From positions 186,001 to 250,000 of the forward strand of contig CAVPBI010000026.1 of NCBI GenBank assembly GCA_963701735.1: a stretch of DNA of 64,000 nucleotides, in the 5' to 3' direction. Of the stretch, positions 26,686 through 35,925 are shown piece after piece. The stretch comes from CAWABB01 sp963701735. GTDB lineage: Bacteria > Bacteroidota > Ignavibacteria > UBA10030 > UBA6906. Within the stretch, counting starts at the first letter, position 1. Every line of letters starts with the position of its first letter. The position numbers and the translations under genes are program-made. The notes below the pieces were generated by a model. The model was not told where the DNA came from and searched no databases. It saw nothing but the letters and a program-made list of their open reading frames with translations.

Positions 26686-28028
26686 GTCCGGTTCCCGCGG
26701 CGCTGGACACGGCGGGCCATTGCGAAGATCGTCTTGAAGAGTGCGGTCGCGTCGGCCTCCTTCACGCCAAGGTCGCGCGCCAGCGGGAGTTGCTTCTTCA
26801 GGATCTGACGCTCACGCCTCGGATCCGCAATCTTCTTCCGGGTCCGCCGCTTCGTGGCCCCGATGGACTCCACGATCCCCTGCCGTTCTGCCAGCAGCAA
26901 CAGGATGTTCCGATCGATCAGGTCGATCGTGTCCCTGAGCGTGCGGAGCGGCTTCTGGCGGTCGAGGATGTGCTGCCGCGTGAGATGATCCAGAATGGTG
27001 AGTGCGACCATGGACTCCGCGACCGGCACGACGCGCGGGCAGATGCACGGATCGTGCCGGCCTTCCACGCTGATCTTTGCCGCTTCGCCCTCGACGCTGA
27101 CGGTCTCCTGTTCCTTGCGGATCGACGAGGCCGGTTTCACCGCGATCTTCAGCACGATCTCCTCGCCGTTCGAAATGCCGCCGGCGATCCCGCCGGCGTT
27201 GTTCGAGCGCGTCCGGACCCGGCCCGACACCTCGTCGCGGTACATCGGATCGTTGTTCTCGCTCCCCCGCAGGCGTGCCGCGGCAAATCCGTTCCCCACC
27301 TCGAACCCCCTGACGGCGCCGATCGACATCAACGCCCTGGCCAGATCCGCTTCCAGCTTGTCGAACACCGGCTCTCCCAAACCCGCAGGCGCGTTGCGCA
27401 CCACGATCTCAACGATCCCGCCGACCGAGTCGCCGGCCTCCTTCGCCTGCATCACCGCCGCTTCCATCTCCTTCGCGGCCTCAGGGTCGGGACAGCGGAG
27501 AGGGTTCTTCTCGATGACCGATTCGTCAAACTGGCGAATCCCGATCCCCGCAACCTCCCGCGTGTAGGCAAGGATCTGAATCCCCTCTTCTTTGAGAATC
27601 GACTTTGCGACGGCTCCTGCCGCGACACGCGAAGCGGTCTCCCTGCCCGAAGAGCGTCCTCCGCCCCTGTAATCGCTCACGCCGTACTTGGCGAGGTATG
27701 TGAACCCCGCGTGACCCGGGCGGAAAAGCGTCTTGATCTTGTCGTACGCCTCCGGGCGCTGATCCTTGTTCCAGATCAGCATGCAGATGGGCGTCCCCGT
27801 GGTCTTCCCCTCGAACACGCCGCTCAGGATTTCCACGCGGTCGGCTTCCTGCCGCGCCGTGGTGATCGCGCTCTGACCCGGCCGCCGGCGGTCCAGCTCG
27901 CGCTGAATCATGTCGATGTCGATGGGCAGCCCCGGGCGGACGCCGTCGAGAACGACTCCGATCGCCTTCCCGTGGCTCTCGCCGAACGTCATCACTCGCA
28001 CATGCGTTCCTAGCGTACTCCCTGCCAT
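26682..28028 (-). CDS. aroC: Chorismate synthase fused to chorismate mutase
   Basis: Bifunctional protein of about 448 residues. Residues 1-355 are chorismate synthase: MTFGESHG, RRRPGQSAITTARQEAD, SDYRGGGRSSGRETASRVAAG, SNNAGGIAGGISNG and RHDPCICPRVVPVAE, the flavin-dependent enzyme converting EPSP to chorismate. Residues about 360-445 form an AroQ-type helical chorismate mutase: LRDTIDLIDRNILLLLAERQ, then KKIADPRRERQILKK, with the Arg, Lys and Glu residues expected in the active site. The fusion would pass chorismate directly toward prephenate, and tyrA follows with a 4-base overlap. The ATG at 28028 has GGAG five bases before it. AroQ domains are often fused to DAHP synthase, PheA or TyrA; fusion to AroC is unusual to my knowledge. 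Confidence 0.92.
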   Translation of the reverse strand: MAGSTLGTHVRVMTFGESHGKAIGVVLDGVRPGLPIDIDMIQRELDRRRPGQSAITTARQEADRVEILSGVFEGKTTGTPICMLIWNKDQRPEAYDKIKTLFRPGHAGFTYLAKYGVSDYRGGGRSSGRETASRVAAGAVAKSILKEEGIQILAYTREVAGIGIRQFDESVIEKNPLRCPDPEAAKEMEAAVMQAKEAGDSVGGIVEIVVRNAPAGLGEPVFDKLEADLARALMSIGAVRGFEVGNGFAAARLRGSENNDPMYRDEVSGRVRTRSNNAGGIAGGISNGEEIVLKIAVKPASSIRKEQETVSVEGEAAKISVEGRHDPCICPRVVPVAESMVALTILDHLTRQHILDRQKPLRTLRDTIDLIDRNILLLLAERQGIVESIGATKRRTRKKIADPRRERQILKKQLPLARDLGVKEADATALFKTIFAMARRVQRRGNRT

Positions 28029-28164
28029 AGTCACTCCACTCCCATGCTCTTGCTGATCATGCTTGTGCTCTCAACACGCAGACTCCAGACCTGACCCCGC
28101 GCCAGGGATATCGAGGCCACCCCCCGGACGATTGTGCGACGCGCCGTTCATCCCACGAGCGGGT

Positions 28165-29425
28165 CTATGTGACGAGCGCGTCGAACTCCTTCCAGAACCC
28201 CGGAAACGACTTCACGACGCATTCCGGATTTGAAACGCGTACGCCCGGAACCTTCAGCCCGACCAGCGCGAACGACATCGCGAGCCGGTGATCGTCATGC
28301 GGATCCAGCTGCGCTCCTTGCAGGGCAGCCGGGACGATGAGCATCCCATCCCCTTCGATCGCGATATCCGCACCGAGCGTGCGGAGCTCGTCCGCAAGCC
28401 CTTCAAGCCGGTTTGACTCCTTGAACCGGAGATGTCCGACGTTCAGGATCCTGCTGGGCCCTGAGGCGAACAGGCAGACCGCAGCAACGGTCGGGACGAT
28501 GTCGGGCGCCTCGTGAAGGTCCACGTCGATCCCCCGCAGGGCAGGCGGCCCGGACAGGCAGAGGCCTCCGGAGGTCTCGCGGGCTTCACATCCCATCCGC
28601 TCGAGAACCTCCACACAACGCGCATCGGCCTGGACTCCGTCCTTCCTGAAACCCGGCACACACACGGTCCCACCCGTCACGGCCGCGGCGGCGAATCCAT
28701 ACGAAGCCCCGGAAGCGTCCGGCTCGACTGCGAACGACGCAGGACGATAGCCTCCGGTCGGCACCTCGAACGTTCCCTCGCGCGGCATGCGCACCACGAC
28801 GCCGAACGAGCGCATGACGTCCAGCGTCATCGCCACGTACGGACCCGAGACGGCCGTCCCCTCTATCTCGATCGTCACCGGCGCGGCGGCGCACGGAGCC
28901 GCAAGCAGAAGCGCCGAGAGGAACTGGGAACTCCGCGCAGCCGAAAGCCGTGTCACGCCTCCGCGAAGCGCCGGCCCGTGGGCTTCGAACAGCGTGTGTG
29001 CAGGACTCCTCCCGACCGTGGCGCCCAGCAGCCGGAGGGCATCGATCAGCTCGTCGATCGGACGCTCGGCCATGCGTTCGCTCACCTCGAAGCTCGTCCG
29101 GCCGCGGGCAAGCGTCGAGAGGGCCAGCAAGAACCGGAATGTCGTGCCCGCGTTCTTCACCGGGATCGGAAACTTCGGAGCGTACAGGACACCGCCCTTC
29201 CCCTCGACCGACAGATCATCCCCGACCCTGCGGACGAGAACGCCCATCTGGTTGAGTCCGTTGATCAGGAGGGCAACATCCTCGGCATCCCCCGGATTCC
29301 GGAGCTCGCTGGAGCCGCCGGCGAGCGCGGCGCAGATCAATGCCCTGTTGGCGATGCTCTTGGATCCGGGAACGCGGAACATGCCTTTCGACCGGCCCCG
29401 ACGGTATGATGGTCCGGCTGCTCAC
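28165..29425 (-). CDS. aroA: 3-phosphoshikimate 1-carboxyvinyltransferase, one N-terminal frameshift
   Basis: EPSP synthase, transferring enolpyruvyl from PEP to shikimate-3-phosphate. The main frame contains VPGSKSIANRAL, NAGTTFRFLLAL, MAERPIDELIDALR, SSQFLSALLLAAP, EPDASGASY, KESNRL and DPHDDHRLAMSFAL, all active-site motifs. The first residues are in another frame: GTG at 29423-29425 encodes VSSRTIIPSGPVE, and removing one A of the AAA at 29386-29388 joins it to GMFRVPGSKSIANRAL exactly as in family members. This start overlaps the stop of the Dabb gene as GTGA. The corrected length is about 419 residues. The frameshift in a homopolymer suggests a sequencing error. Confidence 0.93.
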
Positions 29426-29724
29426 GTTTCGTAATCGACAAACGCCCGGCCGCTCTGAACGGCCCGGAGAAACTGCACCACCTCCTGGTGCAACGGATGC
29501 TCCTGATATCGGACGAGCGCATCCGCGTCGGCGAACGTGGAGACAAGCACGATGTCGTATGCCTGATGGTGCGCAGTCACATTGTGCCTGACAATCCATT
29601 CCTGGATTTCGGGGATCCGGTGCTTGAGCGAGAGCAGCTTCTCTCTCGCGAGCAGCAGGTTGGTCTCTCTGTCCGCTCCGGCTGCGTAGTCCTGGAATTT
29701 CCACATCACGATATGTGTGAGCAT
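29422..29724 (-). CDS. Dabb (stress-responsive A/B barrel) domain protein
   Basis: Small cytoplasmic protein of 100 residues in the dimeric alpha-beta barrel family (first described for plant stress proteins and some bacterial enzymes). MLTHIVMWKFQD, the conserved HxV-x-W/F-x-FK start, is followed by helices and strands and YDIVLVSTFADADALVRYQEHPLHQEVVQFL, the second signature (YD-x-F-x-D-x-Y-x-HP-H). Function is not known. It lies within the aromatic amino acid operon between aroDE and aroA and overlaps the aroA start by four bases, so coupling with aroA is likely; a role in that pathway is possible but is inference. Confidence 0.85.
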   Translation of the reverse strand: MLTHIVMWKFQDYAAGADRETNLLLAREKLLSLKHRIPEIQEWIVRHNVTAHHQAYDIVLVSTFADADALVRYQEHPLHQEVVQFLRAVQSGRAFVDYET

Positions 29725-29742
29725 GACGATCGCCCTCGAGCT

Positions 29743-31224
29743 TCAGGAGAGTACCCGTGCCAGAATGCGGCGCATCCTGGCCAGGTCCGGTTTCTTCCCG
29801 GCGAACATGACGGATTGCAGGGCGCCCTGACGGAGATACATCTCCGTGCCGGACACAATTGTCGCCCCGGATCGCTTTGCGGATTTCAAGAACGCTGTGA
29901 GCGGCGGGTTGTAGACCGCATCCATCACGAGGGCCGGACGCATACCTTCCAGACGCACGGGGATCCGGTGGATATCGGGGACCATCCCGACCGGGGTCGC
30001 GTTGACGAGAACGTCCGGCTGAAGCGCGGGGATCTCTTCGATCGCTGCGTACCGGACGCCGATCGCGCGGGCAAGCGCCCTGGCCCGGTGCTCGTTGCGT
30101 CCGACCACGACCACCATGCCTCCCCTTCGCGCCGCCTCATAGGCTATCGCACGCGCGCTTCCTCCATTCCCGACGATCACCACCGTCCGGCCCCGGACGC
30201 TCCCGTGCTGCTCGATCGCATCGAGCGCGGCAGGCGCATCGGTATTGAATCCGCTCAGTCGCTTCCCCGTCCGCACGACCGTGTTCACGGCCCCGATCGC
30301 GCGCGCGCGCGCCTCGACCGCGTCGAGCGACCTGATGACGGTCTCCTTGTGCGGGAGCGTGACGCTGAAACCGCTCAACCAGGGCGCGACCGTCCGCATG
30401 AACCGCCGCAGGTCCTTCACCGCGAAGCGCGTGTACACGCGTGAAGGGCCGCCGAAGAGCTCATTGTGCACATAGACGCCCTTGCTCTGCGCGACGGGCA
30501 TCCCGATCACGCCGTACACTCTCGTGGTCCTGGTGAGCCGGTCCGCCCGGTAGACGGTGCGCAGGTCGCGCGCGGTGATCTGCCCGGGGGCGGAGGCCGC
30601 GTCCGGCCCGGCCGACGCGAACATCCCCCATCCTCCCCACACGCGGTACAGAACTCTGCTTGCCTCGCCGGAGGCTCCCATCGCAATGGCAACCGCATGC
30701 TGCCGGTCGTCGGCGGCGTGCCTCAGGAACATCCTGCACCGATCGATGTCGGAGGCGTCCCGCGCGGTGAACGCGTACTTGATCACGGAGGCGCCCGTTG
30801 AGCGAAGCCGGCGGTACACCCGGCCTGGCGGCGTGCTCTCGTCGCTCAGCACGTGCAGCGAGGCGATCGTCCGCACGCCGGACGGGATCCTGAGCCGCGA
30901 CGCCATCGCATGAAACTCATGGAGCTCGATGTCGACGTACGAGGCCCCGGCGGCAATCGCCGAGCGCAACACGCTGGCACGATCCTCGAAGCCGCCCCTG
31001 TGCTTGCCGCCTTCGGCGGCCGTGCGGCATGTCGCGATCCATGGGCGTGTCGCGGCGCGCATCGCCGCGGGCCGATCGCGCTTCCTGATCATGTCCAGCC
31101 TTACCTCAAAGAGATCAGCGTAGCGCGCTGCGCTCCGGAGTTGCCGGCGGACCTCACTCACGGTCGGACCGATCAGCGAGACGACAATCACAGGCACACC
31201 ATCGTCAGTATCCTTCCACTTCAC
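29743..31224 (-). CDS. aroDE: Bifunctional 3-dehydroquinate dehydratase / shikimate dehydrogenase
   Basis: Two consecutive shikimate-pathway enzymes in one 493-residue chain. The N-terminal half (1-225) is a type I (Schiff-base) dehydratase: EVRLDMI, His124 in SLHVL and the Schiff-base lysine K149 in SVIKYAF. The C-terminal half (235-493) is shikimate dehydrogenase: GVIGMPVAQSKGVYVHN, the catalytic K293 in SVTLPHKE, NTDAPAALDAIE and the NADP-binding GNGGSARAIAYEA. The GTG start at 31222-31224 overlaps the aroB stop (TAGTG). This two-domain type occurs in plants and in some bacteria, including Bacteroidota-related lineages. In the shikimate-binding motif the usual SxS is replaced by QSKG, a deviation that may be tolerated. 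Confidence 0.92.
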   Translation of the reverse strand: MKWKDTDDGVPVIVVSLIGPTVSEVRRQLRSAARYADLFEVRLDMIRKRDRPAAMRAATRPWIATCRTAAEGGKHRGGFEDRASVLRSAIAAGASYVDIELHEFHAMASRLRIPSGVRTIASLHVLSDESTPPGRVYRRLRSTGASVIKYAFTARDASDIDRCRMFLRHAADDRQHAVAIAMGASGEASRVLYRVWGGWGMFASAGPDAASAPGQITARDLRTVYRADRLTRTTRVYGVIGMPVAQSKGVYVHNELFGGPSRVYTRFAVKDLRRFMRTVAPWLSGFSVTLPHKETVIRSLDAVEARARAIGAVNTVVRTGKRLSGFNTDAPAALDAIEQHGSVRGRTVVIVGNGGSARAIAYEAARRGGMVVVVGRNEHRARALARAIGVRYAAIEEIPALQPDVLVNATPVGMVPDIHRIPVRLEGMRPALVMDAVYNPPLTAFLKSAKRSGATIVSGTEMYLRQGALQSVMFAGKKPDLARMRRILARVLS

Positions 31225-32363
31225 TATCCTCCCACCTCAGAATCGCTCCCACACCAGAATCGCTCCCGTGTCACAACCGTCACTCCAGTGACTGCCGTGA
31301 TGACCTCCGCTGGTACCGGGATCCCGATCGCGCAGCAGCCGATGCCAGCAGGCAGCGCGAATTCAGGAACGCCGAGCCGCGCCTTCTTGTCGGCCGTCAG
31401 CGCCTGCGCGAATGCGGACGCGCTCCGGAGCTTCGGCATCCTCGTCGGAAGGCCAAAGCGCCTGAGGATCGTCAGGATGCGGATCTCCTCCCGGGGCTTC
31501 AGCAAGCCCAACCGCACCGCGATGCGAGCCTCGGCTGCCATGCCGATCGCAACGCACTCTCCATGGAGAATTCTGTATCCGCTCGCCGCTTCCACCGCGT
31601 GACCGATCGTGTGCCCCAGGTTGAGGCTCTTCCGCAGATCGGCCTCGCGTTCATCTGCCCCGACAACCGCAGCCTTCAGTCCGACCGCGTGCGCAACAAT
31701 CGCCGAGAGGGCCGGCGCATCCCGCCGGAGCACTGCTGACGCCTGCCGCTCGAGCGCATGCAGCAGCGTCCGGTCAAGCGCCACGCCGATCTTGATGACC
31801 TCCGCAAGGCCTGCGCGAAACTCACGGACGGGGAGCGTGCGAAGAACGCGCGGATCGATGACGACACCCACCGGCTGGTGAAAGGCGCCGATCAGGTTCT
31901 TTCCGATGGCATGATCGATACCGGTCTTCCCGCCCACGCTGCTGTCCACCTGCGCCAGAAGTGTCGTTGGCACCTGCAGGTATCGGACACCGCGCATGAC
32001 CGTGGCGGCGACAAACCCCGCAAGGTCGCCGACGACACCCCCACCCAGCGCGACCAGCAACCCGTCCCTGCCGATCCCGGCGCGAAGGATCTGGGATACG
32101 AGAGCCCCCCAGACCCGGAGGCTCTTCGAAGACTCTCCGGGGGGGAAGTCCAGAAGGGTGCAGCCGGGCACAACCTCCTCCAAACCGTGCAGAAGGCGCC
32201 GCCCGTACAGCCGCCCGACGGTGCTGTCAGTGATGACATAGACCCGCCCGCCCCGGGCAAACCGTCGAATGGTCCCCGGCAGGTCGTCGAAGAGCCCCGG
32301 CCTGATCTGGATGGAGTAGTCCCTCGGTGCGGAGCCCGGAAGGCGAACTCGAATGCGGTGCAT
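31224..32363 (-). CDS. aroB: 3-dehydroquinate synthase
   Basis: NAD- and metal-dependent enzyme that closes DAHP to 3-dehydroquinate. The 379-residue protein has GGGVVGDLAGFVAATVMRG, PTTLLAQVDSSVGGKTGID, KNLIGAFHQP, AEVIKIGV and LNLGHTIGHAVE, with the metal ligands (Glu, His, His) and active-site lysines in place. The start codon ATG at 32361-32363 lies only two bases after the U-tract of a strong terminator hairpin, and the only Shine-Dalgarno-like sequence (GAAGG) is inside that hairpin, so regulation by attenuation or ribosome blocking is likely. aroB is the first gene of the operon. The C-terminal extension beyond the core is short and normal. Confidence 0.93.
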   Translation of the reverse strand: MHRIRVRLPGSAPRDYSIQIRPGLFDDLPGTIRRFARGGRVYVITDSTVGRLYGRRLLHGLEEVVPGCTLLDFPPGESSKSLRVWGALVSQILRAGIGRDGLLVALGGGVVGDLAGFVAATVMRGVRYLQVPTTLLAQVDSSVGGKTGIDHAIGKNLIGAFHQPVGVVIDPRVLRTLPVREFRAGLAEVIKIGVALDRTLLHALERQASAVLRRDAPALSAIVAHAVGLKAAVVGADEREADLRKSLNLGHTIGHAVEAASGYRILHGECVAIGMAAEARIAVRLGLLKPREEIRILTILRRFGLPTRMPKLRSASAFAQALTADKKARLGVPEFALPAGIGCCAIGIPVPAEVITAVTGVTVVTRERFWCGSDSEVGG

Positions 32364-32365
32364 AG

Positions 32366-32397
32366 AAAAAAACCTTCATCCGTGCGCGATGAAGGTT
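32366..32397 (-). promoter_or_regulatory. Terminator hairpin covering the aroB ribosome-binding site
   Basis: On the minus strand AACCTTCATC pairs perfectly with GATGAAGGTT (ten pairs, 7-base loop) and is followed by seven T, ending two bases before the aroB ATG. The 3' arm contains the GAAGG that would act as Shine-Dalgarno. It follows the promoter by about 60 bp, with two further hairpins between them, CCGGC..GTGCC/GGCAC..GCCGG and CCAC-AGA-GTGG. Confidence 0.8.
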
Positions 32398-32463
32398 CTC
32401 CACTCTGTGGGACCGGCGGTGCCTGCGGCGGGCACGCGGCCGGAAGAACATGTGAACTGAACG

Positions 32464-32492
32464 ATGATACGCCTGTGCCGTCTTAAAGTCAA
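32464..32492 (-). promoter_or_regulatory. Sigma70-like promoter of the aro operon
   Basis: TTGACT (32492-32487), 17-bp spacer, TATCAT (32469-32464) on the minus strand. The transcript would start near 32457 and carry a leader of about 95 nt before aroB. Confidence 0.7.
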
Positions 32493-32618
32493 GATCGTCC
32501 GGCGTATTGGAAGGAGCCGCCGACTTTCTTATCTTTTGTATTCTCCATGGATTCGCGGCGCAGACAAACAATACGTGCGATCGCTCTTCAACGCGATCGC
32601 CTACCGGTACGATCTCCT
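32493..32618 (+). pseudogene. Truncated duplicate of the menG promoter and first codons
   Basis: This stretch closely matches 40899-41027, which covers the upstream region and the first 25 or so codons of the intact menG. Both share GCCGACTTTC, ATCTTTTGT and an unbroken run from tacgtgcgatcgctcttc through gatctcct. After gatctcct homology stops abruptly (32618). The copy has lost one base just after its ATG and so is out of frame. It is bracketed by two copies of gtcttaaagtcaag (32480-32493 and 32623-32636). It marks the left edge of the accessory island. Confidence 0.85.
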
Positions 32619-32636
32619 TGCGGTCTTAAAGTCAAG

Positions 32637-32878
32637 CCACGCAGTGCCGTCCGGGCGTGACATGCGGATGAAGGGCGGCTCCCTCCTGACAGCGCGCTCC
32701 ATCGCCGCATCGTCGAGAACGTGCCGGGTGGCTTCGCGATATACACGAGTCAGGACCCGTACGCGATGAACGGGCGGAGGGATTTCGCTGCGCCCGAGAT
32801 CAGGAGGGCATCACGCGACAGAGAAGCTCGCGAGGCGAGGGCACAAGCTCAGAAATCGCGCCCGGGCAATTCCTCTGC
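32637..32878. other. Stretch with no recognisable gene at the island left end
   Basis: About 240 bp between the menG fragment and the esterase stop. A short plus-strand open stretch (NVPGGFAIYTSQDPYAMNGR and onward, 32700-32870) reads like former coding sequence but has no start with a ribosome-binding site and no family I recognise. Confidence 0.3.
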
Positions 32879-35363
32879 TCAATGCACGACAACCAGCTTG
32901 CGCGCCTCCACGAATGTCCCCGCCCCGCTCCTGGAGTCTCGCCCGATGGCGGAGTCCAGAGAGCGGACCCGAATCCGGTAAACATACACGCCGCTCGCGA
33001 GATGGAGCGCGTCGAATTTCACTTCGTGGCATCCTGCCCCCTTCTCCCCTTCCACCAGCGTGGCCACCTCCTGGCCGAGGATACTGTAAACCGCTAGAAC
33101 CACATGCGAGCGCTCCGGTAATTCGTATCGAATCGTCGTGCTCGGGTTGAACGGGTTGGGGTAATTCTGTTCAAGCCGGGGGGATACAGGGACGACGTAA
33201 GCCTGAATCCCTACGACCAATGTGGTGAACTCGTACACATCATCCGGGGTAAGGGGTTTGAGCGTCTTCAGGAGGAACTGGTCCCCGGACACAGGGAGCG
33301 TGTCACCTTCGGCGGCAACAAAGAAGACCGCCCACGAGAGCTGGTAGGCTCCGAGAGAGTCGCGCTCAAGGAAGTCCACTTCGTCCATCGTGGAGATCGT
33401 GCCGTCCCCGTCCCCATCAAAGAAGCAGACATCGACCTGCGTCCCCAGCGTGAGGTTGCGGGCCAGAAACTTCATCGGCACGGCGTCGAGACCGAATGCG
33501 GCGATTGACGTGTCGACGAACGCGTCGGAAAGGGTGAGCAGATAGTCATATGGGTATGGATATCCCTGTCCGGTAGTGCGCGACGGGACAAACAGGTTGG
33601 CCGTGATCGTTGCCAGACCCGCGATCCATCCCGAACTGTCCAGGCTGGCCTTTGCCACCGGATGATCCTTCACAACCAGCCTGACCCCGTCGAACTCCGG
33701 GCTTTCAGCGCGTCCGCCCATGTCCCCGACACCCGAGACACAAACTGTCGAAGCGGTCACATCGAGCACATCATACACCACCGTGGCAGGGGGCTCAGGT
33801 CTAAAGCGCACCTGGTATGTATGGCCCGTCAGACGCCCTCTGTCAACGATATTCACGATGACATCGGCACCACTGATTCCACTCACGTGCGCCACACTCT
33901 CACCCATCGTCCGCGGTGTTCGCTTCACGAACGGGGGCGTCCTGTCAGAGCCCATTGCAGACCCGTCAGAGACATACACGGTGAGCACGCCTGCATCAGA
34001 ATTGGCCAGGCCGGCAAGTCCGATCCGCAACGCCTGCGCTGCTGTATCCCCATGCGTGGCAAAGGACGCGACACCCTCCGCGGGCCTGCCAGCCACGGCC
34101 TCATATGCTACCTGGACGTTGACGGGGCCCAGTTCCGGGTCTCCAATGAGCAGGTGAAGGTCGAGACTATCCTGGTCAAACAAAGGATCGAGGTAGAAAT
34201 CGGTGTTGAGAATCCTGACCGCCGGCGGACCATCAGGTGCGTTGTTGACAGCGACGTATGCTGACCTGCCCGCTCCACAGCACAAGCCATCTCTTCGCAG
34301 CACGGCCTTCAGCTGACCAAGCGCACAGTCACCCACAGTCTGAGTGTTCCAGACAAAGGAGCCCCCGTTCGGCAGGGGAGCCGTGATGCGTGCCCATGTA
34401 TCGCCGGCATCAGCGCTGAACCAGAGTTCAATGCTGTCCCCGGGGGTGGCTGTAGTCCATGCAACAGTCACGTCGCCCGAAACCACAGCAGGGGCGGTCA
34501 GTGATGCGAGCCGGATCTCATCGGGCTGATGTCGCGTGAAGCCGAACACCCAGGGAATCAGGCGCGGGTCGTCATATGCAGCGCTAAAAACGAAATGGTC
34601 GCCCTCAGCGTATTCGGTGTAAAGCAGATCCTCGCCGCTGGCGATCGCCTGCCCGATTGCGCTGTCGGGCATTCCGGCACAGTCTCTATACCTGCAATGA
34701 GTATAGACAACATGACGACCCAGCGCCTCCATTGCCCCGATCAATACGCGCGAGAAACTCACCGGCACGAGATCGTCTTTCGTCCCGTGAAAATTCCATA
34801 TGGGGATGTGGAGGATGCGCGACATCCGGCCGGCATTTCCGCCTCCGCATATGGGCACTGCGGCGGCCCATCGTACGGGATCCTTCGCGAGCAGATCCCA
34901 GGTACCGTATCCGCCCATCGAGAGCAAGGTGATGTACTGGCGATTCGCGTCCACAGGAAACTCCCTCAGCAGTGAATCCAGCAGGTCGATGACGACTAGC
35001 TCTACCGGGCTCAGGGACATCGGATCCGAGCCAAACCAGGTGAGAGCCATAGGAGCCTGCGGCACTACCACAAAGCACGGATACGCGGCCTGGTTCGCTG
35101 GATCGGCCCAGACCGTTGCCATGCGGGTGGTCTCAATCTGGACCTGTTGTCCACACCGCCGAGACCCGCGCCATGCAGCGCGAGCACGATGGGATATCGA
35201 ACTCGGAGACAAGTGTATCAGGCACGAAGAGACGATATGGAAGCGTCAGGTCCCCCGTGGTATGTGATCGAAACAAGAACTTTTCGGTGATCGATGGTTG
35301 GGCAGCGGCGAGCGACCAGACGCACAGCACACCGAGCAGGAGCATGCTGGATTTTCTGAACAA
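32879..35363 (-). CDS. Secreted esterase/peptidase-like alpha/beta hydrolase with type IX sorting domain, two frameshifts
   Basis: Large secreted protein, about 827 residues when corrected. The start (TTG at 35361-35363) encodes a signal peptide LFRKSSMLLLGVLCVWSLAAAQ, then LPYRLFVPDTLVSEFDIP. Two missing bases near 35196 and 35150 break the frame; restoring them gives IVLALHGAGLGGVDNR and then QIETTRMATVWADP, a normal COG4099-type alpha/beta hydrolase. The nucleophile is in LLSMGGYGTWDLL, the acid in FHGTKDDLVPV and the histidine in EGDHFVF. A long beta-rich middle region (VAWTTATPGDSIELWFSADA) follows, and the C-terminus is a type A sorting domain, LEQNYPNPFNPSTTIRYELP, for outer-membrane export and surface attachment. 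Substrate unknown (polyester, peptide or sugar ester). It is the least damaged gene of the island. Confidence 0.8.
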
Positions 35364-35485
35364 CTATCCTCCTCCCTTCCTGATGTTCACATGAGATCAT
35401 ACCTGTGCAGATGCGCACGGGTCAGCAGACATCGCACGCCAGACATATGACCTCTTTCGCTGACCACATGCGTGCTCCCACGACA

Positions 35486-35925
35486 TCAACGCTTCAGCTG
35501 CATCCGCTTCGTTGAGACGAAATAGACGGCCTGGAACACGCAGACATAGCTACACTAGGGCAACAGCTGGAATACAGACCGATCTAGAACGTCCACGCAC
35601 AACTCTCCTCGTCGCAGAGCCTCCTGATCACCACGCTACGAGCGTGCACGATATACACGAGCACTAGTGCACGACACGGCAAGCAGAACTTGATAGTCGT
35701 TGCGTCACTGAACGGTTTCGGGTAGTTCTGGCTCAGCAGAAATACCGATGGAACGAGCTGTCTAATGACGTCGCATGTACCATCGCGCTACACAGGATAC
35801 GCCCCCCAAAGCCAATCGCCGCTCCGCCGGGGAATGCCGCAACCGGCGGAGCGCGTTCAACAACAGGGTAGGAGTACATCGCACCGAAGACTATACAGGC
35901 TGGCGATAGGGACCTCGTACAGCCT
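35486..35925 (-). pseudogene. Remnant of a second protein with a type IX sorting domain
   Basis: Reading the minus strand, 35760-35690 encodes VPSVFLLSQNYPKPFSDATT, clearly a decayed SQNYPNPFNPATT sorting motif, and 35550-35486 encodes VYFVSTKRMQLKR followed by TGA, the usual end of such domains. The frame between them is broken and no intact domain is found upstream of about 35900. It is therefore the tail of a lost secreted protein. Confidence 0.65.

Noticed and set aside
32227..32451. Leader peptide starting MFF just after the aro transcription start, as in phe attenuation
   Set aside because: No ribosome-binding site, only two Phe codons before the hairpins, and the frame runs on into aroB for 75 codons; the Phe codons at the hairpin simply come from the T tract.
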